The translations under genes were made by a program, and so were the position numbers. This document shows, one piece after another, positions 25,362 through 34,154 of a stretch of 64,000 nt of DNA. The stretch is from Halegenticoccus soli (GTDB lineage Archaea; Halobacteriota; Halobacteria; Halobacteriales; Haloferacaceae), in assembly GCF_002844195.1 (NCBI RefSeq), contig NZ_PEND01000001.1:496001-560000 (forward strand). The letters run 5' to 3'. Each line of letters starts with the position of its first letter. Positions within the stretch are counted from its first letter, which is position 1. Below the pieces are notes generated by a model. It was not told where the DNA came from, made no database searches, and saw nothing but the letters and a program-made list of their open reading frames with translations.

Positions 25362-28300
25362 TCAGCTGCACTCCGACCAGCCGCAGGACTCGCAGGTCTT
25401 ACAGCCCTCGGAGAAGTACAGCGTCATGCTGCCGCACTCGGGACACTCGGGGCTCTCGCCCGCGTCGAGGAGGTCCTGGGTGGCGTCGTGCGTCTCGTCG
25501 GGGGCGTCCGTCGACGCGTCTGGTCCGTCGGCGACCGCCGCGCCGCCGTCAGTCTCCTGCTTTCTCGCCTCCTCTTCGACCTCGCTCAGGTTCGTCTGCT
25601 TCGGGTACGGCTTTTCGATCTCGCCGTCGAGGTAGCGGCGCATCGCGGTGCCGATCGCGTCCGGGATGGAGTTGATCTGCTCGCCCTTGTCCCAGGCGAC
25701 CTTCGGGCTGCGGATCCCCTGCAGCTCGCTGGCGATCTCCTCGGGGTCGACGCCCGAGCGGAGCGCCGTGCTGATCGTCTTCGCCAGCGCCTCCGTGAAC
25801 GAGGCGGTGAAGCCGCCGGAGTTGCCGATGTTGGCGAACAGCTCGAACGGCTCGCCGTTCTCGTCCTCGTTGATGTTGACGTAGAGCTTCCCGTAGCCCG
25901 TGTCGATGCGCTGGGTGACGCCGTACAGCACGTCCGGGCGCGGCCGCTTCTTGCCGCTGCCCATCTCGCTCCTGCCGTCCCCGCCGACGCGCGCGCCGAG
26001 GGCGTCGAGGTCGTCCCCGAGCGCCTCGCGGACCTCCTCGCTGTCGAGGAAGCCCTCGATGCCGCCGAAGACCTCGCGAATCCCCTCGACGATTGCCGCC
26101 GCGGCCTCCTCGTCGTCGGAGAACTCCGCGTTCTTCGCGCGGGTCGTGAGCACCTGCTTCGAGCGCGTCCCGTCGCGGTAGACGGTGACGCCCTTGCCGC
26201 CGTGGTCGTAGATGTACCGGTACACCTCGTCCATGTCCTCGACCGTGGCCGAGTTGGGGAAGTTGCAGGTCTTCGAGATAGCCGAGTCGACGCCCTCCTG
26301 GCAGGCGCACTGCACGGCGGCGTGTTGGATGCCGGTGAGGTCCGCCGTGACGACGAACAGCTCGGAGATGGAGTCGGGCACCGTCGACAGCGAGTCCACG
26401 CCGTCGAACTCGTTGTTCGCCATCTGCTCCTGCGCCTCGCGCTTCACCTCGTCGACGTCGATGTCGTTGGCCTCCAGCACGCGCAGGAAGTAGTCGTCGA
26501 ACTCGACGAGCATCTCGTCGCCCTGCACGTCGTCGGAGACGTTCTTGTAGTAGGCGACGTTGTAGATCGGCTCGCAGCCGCCCGTCGTGTTGCCGACCAT
26601 CGAGGTGGTGCCCGTCGGCGCGATGGTCGTCGTGTTGTGGTTGCGGATCGGGAAGCCGTCCGCCCAGTCGTCGGCGTCGAGCCCCGTGTGGTGTTCGAAC
26701 CACTCGCGGTACTCCGTCGGGTTCGCGTACTTCGAGTCGGCCCAGTCCTCGAAGCTGCCGCGCTCCTTCGCGAGTTCGTGGGAGGTCCACTTCGAGCCGT
26801 GGTTGATGCGGGTCATCACCTGCCGGGCGACCTCGTTGCCCGCGTCGGAGCCGTAGCGGATGCCGAGCTGGATGTACAGCTGCGCCAGGCCCATGACGCC
26901 GAGGCCGATCTTCCGCATCTCGCGGACCTTCTGTTCGATCTTGTCGACCGGGAAGTCCGACATCGTGACGACGTTCTCCAGGAAGCGCGTGCCGTACTCG
27001 ACGCGGTGGTTGAACTCCTCCCAGTCGATCGCCTCCTCCAGGAAGGCCGCGACGGCGTCCTCGTAGCTGTCGTACTCGTCGAGGTGCGCCTCGGACCAGA
27101 CGCGCCAGTCGGGCGCGTCGCGCGCCGCCAGCGTCGAGAGGTTGATGTGCCCGAGGTTGCACGCCTCGTACTCCTCCAACGGCTGTTCCCCGCAGTTGTG
27201 GACGTTAATTGTGACCTCGCCGGATTCGCTTGCGAAGAAGTTGTGAGTACCCTCCACGGTGAGGTCGAACACGTCTTCGCTCCCGTCGGCTTCGACGCGT
27301 TCGACGGTCTCGACGATTGTTTCCTGAACCGGTCCCTGCGACGTGGCCAGGACCCGTGACAGGGCCACGATGGAATCCCCGGTCGAAAGGTCGGCCGCTT
27401 CGATCCAGTCACCGTCCGCGTTGCGGATCCTGTGGTCCGGCGTCACGCGAATGGAGGCGCCGGACTCCGTCGTGACGTGAACCACGTCGGCGTCCTCCTT
27501 CGTCTTGAACGCCCTCGCCGGACGAGAGCTGACTTCGCCTCCGTCGAGCGTACGGACGTGTACCGGTTCGTCCCTCTCCGCCAACTCACCGATCGGCTCG
27601 GTCGTGCCATCAGCCAACTGCACTTCCATCTCGGCGGTGAGGCACGGGTTCGTCGCAAGGATCCTGTGATCCGGATGTTCCTCCACGTCGAACGAATGTT
27701 CCTTGTTCACCCGTTCGAGGTAGATCACGCCCGGCTCGCCGTTCTCGTGGGCCCCCTCGACGATGTGCTGCCAGATCTCCCTCGCGGGGATCGACAGCAC
27801 CTCGCCGACCTCGACGTGCTCGCCGAGGCCGAACATGTCGTACAGCTCCTTCGTCTGGGGCGTGGCGACGTGCGGCTCCTCCGTCCGCGGGTTGGTGAAG
27901 ACGAACTCCTCGTCCGCGTACAGCGCCTCCATGAAGTCGTCGGTGACGCCGACAGAGATGTTGAAGTTCGAGAGGTGGCCCTCGACGGCGTTGCGGAGGT
28001 GCTTCGGGACGCGCCCCTCCTCGTCGATGAGTTCGCGCGCCTCTTCGAGCGCCTCCTTGAACGTCGTGTGGGTGTAGTCGTCCGGGTCGTTGAGCCGGAG
28101 CGAGTGCGCGAGCGAGACGTCCTTGTTCTTCGCGTGGATGAACTGGATGACGTCCGGGTGGCTGACGCGCATCACGCCCATCTGCGCGCCGCGTCGGGCG
28201 CCGCCCTGCGCGATCGTCTCGCACATCTGGTCGTAGGTGCGCATGAACGTGATCGGCCCGGAGGCGATGCCGCCCGTGGAGCCGACGGCGTCGCCGTACG

Positions 28301-28943
28301 GCCGCAATCGCCAGAAGGCGTAGCCCATGCCGCCGCCGCTCTGAAAGACCTCGGCGGCCTCCTGCATCGTCTGGTGGATGTCCGTGATGTCGTCGTCGGG
28401 GGAGTCGACGAAACACGCAGAGAGCTGCTGGAGCTCGTCGCCGGCGTTCATGAGCGTCGGCGAGTTCGGGACGAAAGAGAGCATCTCCATCAGCTCCTGG
28501 AACTCCTCGCGGGTCTCCTCGACGGCCGCGCGGATCTCCTCGGGGAGCTCGGGGACGACCGTATCGTAGGCGAACTTGTTGACGTTGTAGACCGAGAGCG
28601 CCGTCTCGGCCTCGTCGTCCGCGGCGACGCCCGCGCCGAAGACCTCCGCGGCGAGTTCGTCGCGGCGCGGGTGACCGGGTTTCAGCTGGTCGGGGCGGAC
28701 GGTGACCTCGACGTCTCGCTTTTCGGCCTCGAAGACCGCCTCCGCGAGGGCGATGTTCTTCGCGACGCGTGCGAACAACTCCTCCTGCGTCTCGATCAGA
28801 TTCCCGTCCGCGTCCTTCCGGAGGTAGCGCGCGGGGAGGATGTTGTTGTAGGCGTTCGACGTCATGCGCTCCTCCAGCGTCTCGCCGTCCGTCCGCTTGA
28901 TCGGCAGGACGAGCTCGTCGGCGCTGAGATCGGCGCGGCTCAT
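25362..28943 (-). CDS. nrdJ: adenosylcobalamin-dependent ribonucleoside-diphosphate reductase with in-frame intein
   Basis: 1193-residue class II ribonucleotide reductase precursor, making deoxyribonucleotides with B12. The extein is 1043 residues. Signatures include the RNR-LC segment VPNSPTLMNAGDELQQLSAC, and a C-terminal four-Cys zinc element (CPECGS, CKTCESCGWSEC) that probably holds the redox cysteines. A 150-residue mini-intein (residues 434-583) interrupts the active-site motif NPCGEQ directly before its Cys. The start ATG at 28943 follows a possible 23-codon upstream frame (28945-29016). Splicing is required for activity. Confidence 0.95.
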   Translation of the reverse strand: MSRADLSADELVLPIKRTDGETLEERMTSNAYNNILPARYLRKDADGNLIETQEELFARVAKNIALAEAVFEAEKRDVEVTVRPDQLKPGHPRRDELAAEVFGAGVAADDEAETALSVYNVNKFAYDTVVPELPEEIRAAVEETREEFQELMEMLSFVPNSPTLMNAGDELQQLSACFVDSPDDDITDIHQTMQEAAEVFQSGGGMGYAFWRLRPYGDAVGSTGGIASGPITFMRTYDQMCETIAQGGARRGAQMGVMRVSHPDVIQFIHAKNKDVSLAHSLRLNDPDDYTHTTFKEALEEARELIDEEGRVPKHLRNAVEGHLSNFNISVGVTDDFMEALYADEEFVFTNPRTEEPHVATPQTKELYDMFGLGEHVEVGEVLSIPAREIWQHIVEGAHENGEPGVIYLERVNKEHSFDVEEHPDHRILATNPCLTAEMEVQLADGTTEPIGELAERDEPVHVRTLDGGEVSSRPARAFKTKEDADVVHVTTESGASIRVTPDHRIRNADGDWIEAADLSTGDSIVALSRVLATSQGPVQETIVETVERVEADGSEDVFDLTVEGTHNFFASESGEVTINVHNCGEQPLEEYEACNLGHINLSTLAARDAPDWRVWSEAHLDEYDSYEDAVAAFLEEAIDWEEFNHRVEYGTRFLENVVTMSDFPVDKIEQKVREMRKIGLGVMGLAQLYIQLGIRYGSDAGNEVARQVMTRINHGSKWTSHELAKERGSFEDWADSKYANPTEYREWFEHHTGLDADDWADGFPIRNHNTTTIAPTGTTSMVGNTTGGCEPIYNVAYYKNVSDDVQGDEMLVEFDDYFLRVLEANDIDVDEVKREAQEQMANNEFDGVDSLSTVPDSISELFVVTADLTGIQHAAVQCACQEGVDSAISKTCNFPNSATVEDMDEVYRYIYDHGGKGVTVYRDGTRSKQVLTTRAKNAEFSDDEEAAAAIVEGIREVFGGIEGFLDSEEVREALGDDLDALGARVGGDGRSEMGSGKKRPRPDVLYGVTQRIDTGYGKLYVNINEDENGEPFELFANIGNSGGFTASFTEALAKTISTALRSGVDPEEIASELQGIRSPKVAWDKGEQINSIPDAIGTAMRRYLDGEIEKPYPKQTNLSEVEEEARKQETDGGAAVADGPDASTDAPDETHDATQDLLDAGESPECPECGSMTLYFSEGCKTCESCGWSECS
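27195..27644 (-). other. mini-intein inside nrdJ (150 residues)
   Basis: Protein-splicing element encoded in frame. It begins with Cys (CLTAEMEVQLADG, block A), has block B with TPDH (residue ~68-71 of the intein), block F (VFDLTVEGTHNFFA) and ends in HN followed by the extein Cys (block G). There is no room for a LAGLIDADG homing endonuclease between blocks B and F, so it is a minimal, non-homing intein. Inteins at this RNR position are known in archaea. The acidic composition matches a haloarchaeal host. Confidence 0.93.
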
Positions 28944-29470
28944 CTCACTGTGCCCCCCGCCCGGCGGCTCGGTGCCGGGCGATTCCGCGTGAAGTGACTG
29001 TCTCTGTTTCGTTCATTTATGACGGTGTTCCTGTGTCGGACTGGATCCCTTAATCCTTCGGTCTCGGTAGACGATCAGTCGGGGAATAATTATCACTCAT
29101 GTGTCTGTTCGACCGAATTCGCCGTCGGCGCGGCGGTGCGTACGTAGAACCCTGTCGAACGGAACGCCCATAACGCTAGTTGGAGCGCGGCGAAAGTGAT
29201 CCTTTCGGCCCGAGATTCGAGAGACGGTGTCGGGACGTCCAGTGGAACGAAAGGGGGGTTGCGGTCCCGCGCGCGCCGCGTCGTCCGGGCGAGCGACGAC
29301 CCCGCGAGTCGGTGGCGAAAATCGGCCTCCGAATTCCGTTCGTACCTGATATGACGGGAAATTTTCACGGACACGACTCCGCGCCACCGGAGGTACGCCG
29401 CGGCGACGGCGACCGCCGCCGAGCGGCGATACCCCACAGATTTATCTACTAGATGGTACTTCTAGCCCAC
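28944..29470. promoter_or_regulatory. nrdJ upstream region and unassigned DNA
   Basis: About 530 bases without a convincing gene. Next to nrdJ, on the minus strand, a 23-codon frame (28945-29016, MNETETVTSRGIARH start) ends one base before the nrdJ ATG and may be a coupled leader. A TTAAGG element at about 29048-29053 could be the TATA box. Frames on the minus strand between 29093 and 29437 lack protein character. At the right end TTTATCTA (29441-29448) is a TATA box for the next gene. Confidence 0.4.
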
Positions 29471-29686
29471 ATGACGCTCACCGGTATCGTCGCGTTCCTG
29501 TCAGTCCTCCAGTCCGCCGTGCTGTCGGGACTGCCGCTGGGACGGGCGTTCGCCGTTCTCGTCGCCGTCGGGGTCGTCGTCCTGGTGGGACGGCTCGTCC
29601 TCCGCGTCGCGTGGCGGGTCGTGACCGTCGGCGCGGTCGTCGTCGGCGCGCTGCTCCTGCTGTCGATGCTCGGGGCGGGAATCTGA
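29471..29686 (+). CDS. small hypothetical membrane protein
   Basis: 71-residue hydrophobic protein (MTLTGIVAFLSVLQSAVLSG start) with two probable membrane spans and a single Arg-containing loop. The start at 29471 was chosen over one 18 bases earlier because the TATA box at 29441-29448 lies about 26 bases upstream, implying a leaderless mRNA beginning at this ATG. Family not recognised. It is convergent with trpG, separated by no bases. Confidence 0.65.
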   Translation: MTLTGIVAFLSVLQSAVLSGLPLGRAFAVLVAVGVVVLVGRLVLRVAWRVVTVGAVVVGALLLLSMLGAGI

Positions 29687-30343
29687 TCACCGGGTCTCGG
29701 CGCTCGCCGTCGCCGCGGAGGCGCAGCACCGGACGAAGTTGCCGACGAGCTCGCGGCCGACCGCGGTGAGGACGCTCTCGGGGTGGAACTGCACGCACTC
29801 GATCGGGAACTCCCGGTGGCGGATGCCCATCACGAGCTCCCGAACTCCGTCCGGGTTCTGCCGATTCGTCGCGTGTTCAGTCGTCGCGCTGACCTCGAAA
29901 CACGCCGGCACCTCGGTCGCGACGAGCGAGTGGTACCGGCCGGCCTGGAACCCCTGTTCGAGCCCGGCGAACACCCCGCGGCCGTCGTGGTCGATCGGGA
30001 ACGCCTTGCCGTGAACCGGCTCCGGGGCGCGGCCGACGGTCCCGCCGTAGACGTGAACCGCCGCCTCCAGCCCGAGGCAGACCCCGAGCGTCGGGATCTC
30101 CGGGCTCAGCTCGCGCAACACGCCCGCCGTCACGCCCACGTCGCGCTCGTTCGCGGGGTGGCCGGGCCCGGGGCTGAGGACGAGCGCGTCGGGGTCGGCC
30201 GCGCGGACGTCCCCGAGGCTCGCGGTGTTCTTGAGCACCTCCACCGCGACCGGCTCGCCCGACGCGGGCGACCGCAGTTCGGAGAAGTACTCAACGAGGT
30301 TGTACGTGAAGGAGTCGTAGTTGTCGACGACGACGAGCCTCAC
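29687..30343 (-). CDS. trpG: anthranilate synthase component II (glutamine amidotransferase)
   Basis: 218-residue class I glutaminase subunit that supplies ammonia to TrpE. VDNYDSFTYNLVEY at 7-20, LSPGPGHP at 57-64, nucleophile C89 in GVCLGLEA, and QFHPES carrying the catalytic His and Glu near 190. The usual CLGHQ after the nucleophile reads CLGLE here, an unusual variation of non-triad residues. The start is the GTG overlapping the trpE TGA (GTGA). It is the last gene of trpD-F-E-G. A PabA role is the alternative, unlikely in this operon. Confidence 0.93.
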   Translation of the reverse strand: MRLVVVDNYDSFTYNLVEYFSELRSPASGEPVAVEVLKNTASLGDVRAADPDALVLSPGPGHPANERDVGVTAGVLRELSPEIPTLGVCLGLEAAVHVYGGTVGRAPEPVHGKAFPIDHDGRGVFAGLEQGFQAGRYHSLVATEVPACFEVSATTEHATNRQNPDGVRELVMGIRHREFPIECVQFHPESVLTAVGRELVGNFVRCCASAATASAETR

Positions 30344-31986
30344 CTCGGCACCTCCCGCGGCGGCTCGCGCTCGATCGCTTCGATGGCGGCGAGCACCCCG
30401 CCCATCTTCTGTTCGGTCTCCTCGTACTCCGCCGCGGGGTCGCTGTCGGCGACGACGCCCGCGCCGGCGCGCACGGTGATCTCGTCCTCGTCGCCGTCGT
30501 CGCCGCGGCGGATCGTCGCGGTCCGGATCACGATGGCGAAGTCGGCGTCCCCCGTCCACGAGTAGTAGCCGACGCCGCCGCCGTAGACGCCGCGAGGACC
30601 GCCTTCGAGCGCGTCAATGATCTCCATCGCACGGACCTTCGGCGCGCCCGAGAGCGTCCCGGCGGGGAAGGCCGCCCGCGTCGCGTCGAAGGCGTCCCTC
30701 CCCTCGGCGAGCGTCCCCGTCACGGTGCTCTCGATGTGCTGGACGTGCGAGTACTTCAGGACGTTCATGAACTCCTCGACCCGGACGCTGCCGGGCTCGG
30801 CGACGCGGCGGACGTCGTTGCGCGCGAGGTCGACGAGCATCGTGTGCTCCGACCGCTCCTTCGGGTCGGCGAGCATCTCGCCCGCCAGTCGCCGGTCCTC
30901 GACGGGGCTCGTCCCGCGCGGGCACGTCCCCGCGATGGGGTTCGAGACGACGCGCCGCCCCCGCACCGACACGAGCGTCTCGGGGCTCGCGCCGACGACG
31001 GAGAGGTCGCCGTGCCGCAGGAGGTACATGTACGGCGAGGGATTGATCCCGCGCAGCGCCTCGTAGAACCCCAGCGGGTCGATCTCGCCGCGGAGCTCGC
31101 GCGTGCGGGAGACGACGCCCTGGTAGATGTCGCCGTCGAGGACGTGTCGCTTCGCCTTCCGGACGGCGGCCTCGTACTCCTCGCGCGGTCCGGCCGTCTC
31201 GCCCGACCGGACGAATCCGCCGGTGTCCGGCGCGCCGGCGTCCGCGATCGTTCGGCTCACGCGGTCGGCCTCGGCGGCGAGGTCGTCGTACACCGCCCCG
31301 GCGTCGTCTCCGGGCCTGACGATGGGCGTGAACACGAGCGAGGCCGTCCCTTCGACCTCGTCGAAGACGAGCGTCCTCGTCGTCAGGACGAACTGCGCGT
31401 CGGGCAGCACGGGATCCGGCCGCTCGACGCCCACCTCGGACAGCCAGAGGTCGTAGACGGCGTCGTAGGCGACGAACCCGACCAGTCCGCCCTCCAGCTG
31501 CTGGCGGTCCGACTCCGGGAACCCGACGCGTTCGACGTCCGGCAGGGCGTCGCGGAGCGCGTCGAGCACGTCGCCGTCGGCTTCCGATTCTTCGACCTCG
31601 CCCGCCGCTCCGTCGCCCGCCTCGTCGCCCTCGTCGGCGAAGTCCACCAGCTCGGCCGTTCGCTCGTCGAGCGCCTTCACGTCGTTTCCGTCGGGGCCGA
31701 CGGTCACGACGGCGTCCGGGTCGTAGCCGACGAAGGAGTACCGCGCGTGCCGGTCCGCGTCCGCCCCGTCGGGCGAGAACGCGCCGTTCGGATCGCTCGA
31801 CTGGACCTTCTCGGCGCTTTCGAGGAGAAATCCGTACTCGCTCCGATCCGCGAGCGCCGCGTAGGCGGCGAGCGGCGTCGCCTCGGGGTCGAGCGCCGCG
31901 GCGACGCGCACCACGGCGGGCCGGTCGGCCGACGCCGCGAGGTCGACGAACTCCTCGCGCGATCGGTCGAGCGCGGCGCCGTTCAC
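30340..31986 (-). CDS. trpE: anthranilate synthase component I
   Basis: 548-residue chorismate-utilising enzyme, first step of tryptophan synthesis. The C-terminal catalytic domain has the GDIYQGVVSRTRELRG segment, SPETLVSVRGRRVVSNPIAGT, and the GTLSGAPKVRAMEIID signature. An acidic insert (about 130-155) is probably a haloarchaeal surface adaptation. The start is a GTG overlapping the trpF TGA, and the end overlaps trpG, so translation of F, E and G is coupled. Feedback inhibition by tryptophan is expected from the family. Confidence 0.95.
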   Translation of the reverse strand: MNGAALDRSREEFVDLAASADRPAVVRVAAALDPEATPLAAYAALADRSEYGFLLESAEKVQSSDPNGAFSPDGADADRHARYSFVGYDPDAVVTVGPDGNDVKALDERTAELVDFADEGDEAGDGAAGEVEESEADGDVLDALRDALPDVERVGFPESDRQQLEGGLVGFVAYDAVYDLWLSEVGVERPDPVLPDAQFVLTTRTLVFDEVEGTASLVFTPIVRPGDDAGAVYDDLAAEADRVSRTIADAGAPDTGGFVRSGETAGPREEYEAAVRKAKRHVLDGDIYQGVVSRTRELRGEIDPLGFYEALRGINPSPYMYLLRHGDLSVVGASPETLVSVRGRRVVSNPIAGTCPRGTSPVEDRRLAGEMLADPKERSEHTMLVDLARNDVRRVAEPGSVRVEEFMNVLKYSHVQHIESTVTGTLAEGRDAFDATRAAFPAGTLSGAPKVRAMEIIDALEGGPRGVYGGGVGYYSWTGDADFAIVIRTATIRRGDDGDEDEITVRAGAGVVADSDPAAEYEETEQKMGGVLAAIEAIEREPPREVPR

Positions 31987-32648
31987 TCCGCCGGACGGCA
32001 CGTCTCGACCTCCGTGAGGGACTCGCGGCCGGCGTTTCGAACGAAGCGTCGCACCGCGTCGTGATCCTTGACGCCGCCGTCGGCTTCGACGCCCGAGGCG
32101 ACGTCGACGGCGTACGGGCGGACGGTGGCCGCCGCCTCGGCGACATTCTCGGGGGTGAGCCCGCCGGCGAGGATCACCGGCGAGGAGAGCGTCCGGGCGA
32201 GGTCGCGCGTCCGCTCCCAGTCGTGGGTCTCGCCCGTGCCGCCAGCGCCCGATTCCGACGCCGAGTCGACGAGGATCGCGTCCGCGACGCCGTCGTGCGC
32301 CCGGGCCCGCTCGGCCTCGTCGCACGCGACGGCGACGACGACCTTCGTCTCCACCTCGGCGCGGACGAACCGGAGCTCGTCCGGGTCGATTGTCCCGTGG
32401 AGCTGCAGCACGTCTGGGCGGACGATCTTCGCCAGCTCGGCCGCCCGGTCCGGCGACTCCGGCATCGACACGAGCGTCGTCGCGAGGAACGGCGGCGCGG
32501 CCGCGGCGAGCTCAGCGGCCCGACCGGGATCGATCTCCCGGGGCGTGTCGACCGGCACCTCGGAGACGAGACCGATCGCGTCCGCGCCGGCCGACGCCGC
32601 GGCCCGGAGGTCGGCCTCCCGCGTGACGCCGCAGATCTTGACCCGCAC
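31983..32648 (-). CDS. trpF: phosphoribosylanthranilate isomerase
   Basis: 221-residue TIM-barrel isomerase converting phosphoribosylanthranilate to CdRP. The catalytic Cys is in the N-terminal KICGVT and the Asp is in the AVDVASGVEADGGVKDHDAV phosphate-binding region. LQLHG and LAGGLTPENV match the family. It follows trpD with a two-base gap and overlaps trpE. Length is normal with a short C-terminal tail. Confidence 0.95.
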   Translation of the reverse strand: MRVKICGVTREADLRAAASAGADAIGLVSEVPVDTPREIDPGRAAELAAAAPPFLATTLVSMPESPDRAAELAKIVRPDVLQLHGTIDPDELRFVRAEVETKVVVAVACDEAERARAHDGVADAILVDSASESGAGGTGETHDWERTRDLARTLSSPVILAGGLTPENVAEAAATVRPYAVDVASGVEADGGVKDHDAVRRFVRNAGRESLTEVETCRPAE

Positions 32649-32650
32649 CG

Positions 32651-33670
32651 TCAGTCACCCCGCGGCGCTTCGACCGTCGCGCCACGGAGGTCGTCGAACT
32701 TCGCCGCTGCCGCCCCCGTCTCGACGGCCTCGCGGGCCCGTTCGACGCCCTCCTCGACGGTGTCGGCGAGTCCCGCGACGTACACGGCCGCCCCGGCGTT
32801 CGCCAGGATGATGTCCCGCTTCGGGCCGGTCACCTCGCCGGAGACGATCCCGCGGAGGTCGCGGGCGTTCTCCTCGGGGGTCCCGCCTGCGACGGCCTCG
32901 ACCGGCGCGGACGCGAGGCCGAGATCCTCGGGCGAGAGGGTGTACTCCGCGACGTCCTCGCCGTCGATCTCGGCGACCGTCGTCTCGGCGTGGATCGCGA
33001 TCTCGTCCATGCCCGCGCCGTGGACGACGAGCGCGCGCTCGACCGGCATGTGCGCGAGCGCCCGGGCGATCACCGGGACGAGAGCGGGGTCGTAGACGCC
33101 GAGCACCTGCGCGTCGGCCCCGGCGGGGTTCGTGAGCGGTCCGAGGATGTTGAAGATCGTCCGCATGCCGAGCTCCTTCCGCGGGCCGATGACGGCCTTC
33201 ATCGCGGGGTGGAACACGGGCGCGAGCATGAAGCCGATGCCGTCGCGCTCGATGGCGCGCTCGACGGCGGCCGGTTCGGCTTCGACGTTCACGCCCGCGA
33301 CTTCCAGCACGTCCGCGCTCCCCGACGACGAGGAGACGGAGTAGTTGCCGTGCTTCGCGACCGCCGCCCCCGCGCCGGCGGCGACGATGGCGCTCGTCGT
33401 GGAGACGTTGATCGTGTCGTGATCGTCGCCCCCGGTGCCGCACGTGTCGACGAGCGGCGCGCGATCCGGCTCGATCGTCCGCGCGGCGTCGCGCATCCCC
33501 TGCGCGAAGCCGGCGATCTCCGCCTCGGTTTCGCCTTTGGCGCGGAGCGCGGCCAGGAGAGCGCCCATCTGCGCCTCGGTCGCCCCCTCGAATATCGCGC
33601 CGGCCGCCTCGCGCGCCTCGGCGAGCGTCAGATCCTCCCCGTCCGCCACGCGTTCGATGTAGTCCTGCAT
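32651..33670 (-). CDS. trpD: anthranilate phosphoribosyltransferase
   Basis: 339-residue enzyme that attaches phosphoribosyl to anthranilate. The PRPP-binding DTCGTGGDDHDTINVST (about 75-91) and VAKHGNYSVSSSSGSADVLE are intact, with the RTIFNILGPLTNPAGA signature in the C-domain. It is the first gene of the trpDFEG operon. The leader contains a palindrome (33703-33720) between a TATA-like CTTAAG and the start, suggesting repressor control by tryptophan status (inference). Confidence 0.95.
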   Translation of the reverse strand: MQDYIERVADGEDLTLAEAREAAGAIFEGATEAQMGALLAALRAKGETEAEIAGFAQGMRDAARTIEPDRAPLVDTCGTGGDDHDTINVSTTSAIVAAGAGAAVAKHGNYSVSSSSGSADVLEVAGVNVEAEPAAVERAIERDGIGFMLAPVFHPAMKAVIGPRKELGMRTIFNILGPLTNPAGADAQVLGVYDPALVPVIARALAHMPVERALVVHGAGMDEIAIHAETTVAEIDGEDVAEYTLSPEDLGLASAPVEAVAGGTPEENARDLRGIVSGEVTGPKRDIILANAGAAVYVAGLADTVEEGVERAREAVETGAAAAKFDDLRGATVEAPRGD

Positions 33671-33702
33671 TGTGTATCACCGTTGTATGGATTCGAGTTG
33701 TA

Positions 33703-33720
33703 ATGTACAAATGAGTACAT
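33703..33720. promoter_or_regulatory. operator candidate of the trpDFEG operon
   Basis: Perfect inverted repeat ATGTAC-AAATGA-GTACAT. It is just downstream of a TATA-like CTTAAG (33724-33729) on the minus strand and overlaps the expected transcription start region, a repressor position. The half-site contains TGTAC, close to the TGTACA box bound by TrpY in Methanothermobacter. A TrpY-like regulator is not in this window. Confidence 0.5.
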
Positions 33721-33935
33721 CGACTTAAGCCTGTTGGGAAGTCGAAGCGTCGCCGGTCGGACCGTCGTTCCTCCGTTCGGAGGCCGGACTCGGAAACGCC
33801 GCAGGTGTCGAGGAAGGACCGACGATTCCGACCCGGAGGCGGCGGTTTCGTCGAAACCACCCGGCGGCACGACGTTTCGAAAGGTTCAATTACTGTGCTG
33901 CGATACGTTAGAGTGCGTTCGGAAAGCGCGTAACC

Positions 33936-34010
33936 GGGTTGGTGGTCTAGTCTGGTTATGACACCTCCTTGACATGGAGGAGGCCGGCAGTTCAAATCTG
34001 CCCCAACCCA
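33936..34010 (+). tRNA. tRNA-Val (anticodon GAC)
   Basis: Folds as a tRNA: acceptor GGGTTGG pairs with CCAACCC (34003-34009), anticodon stem CCTCC/GGAGG encloses loop TTGACAT with anticodon GAC, T stem GGCAG/CTGCC encloses TTCAAAT, discriminator A at 34010. CCA is not encoded. No intron is seen. It reads in the plus direction between the trp operon and a GH13 gene. Confidence 0.95.
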
Positions 34011-34154
34011 CTTCCTCACTTCGTTCCGAACGGGACTCTCAATCGGATAGCGTCGGGTCACTCTGCTTCATCGAGACGCTCGACTGCATCGATCGCAGGA
34101 TACCGAGACGACCGCCGGACCGCCGGACCGCCGCAGTCGAGAGTTCCGATCCGA

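Noticed and set aside
25488-27359. Long plus-strand frame opposite nrdJ
   Set aside because: Shadow of the nrdJ coding frame; low-complexity Val/Arg/Asp composition and no motif.
28944-29100. Cobalamin riboswitch before the B12-dependent nrdJ
   Set aside because: No B12-box-like conserved sequence or extended fold was seen, and such riboswitches are not established in haloarchaea.
29093-29437. 114-residue minus-strand frame between nrdJ and the small membrane protein
   Set aside because: No start context, no recognisable motif and mixed composition. Left as unassigned DNA.
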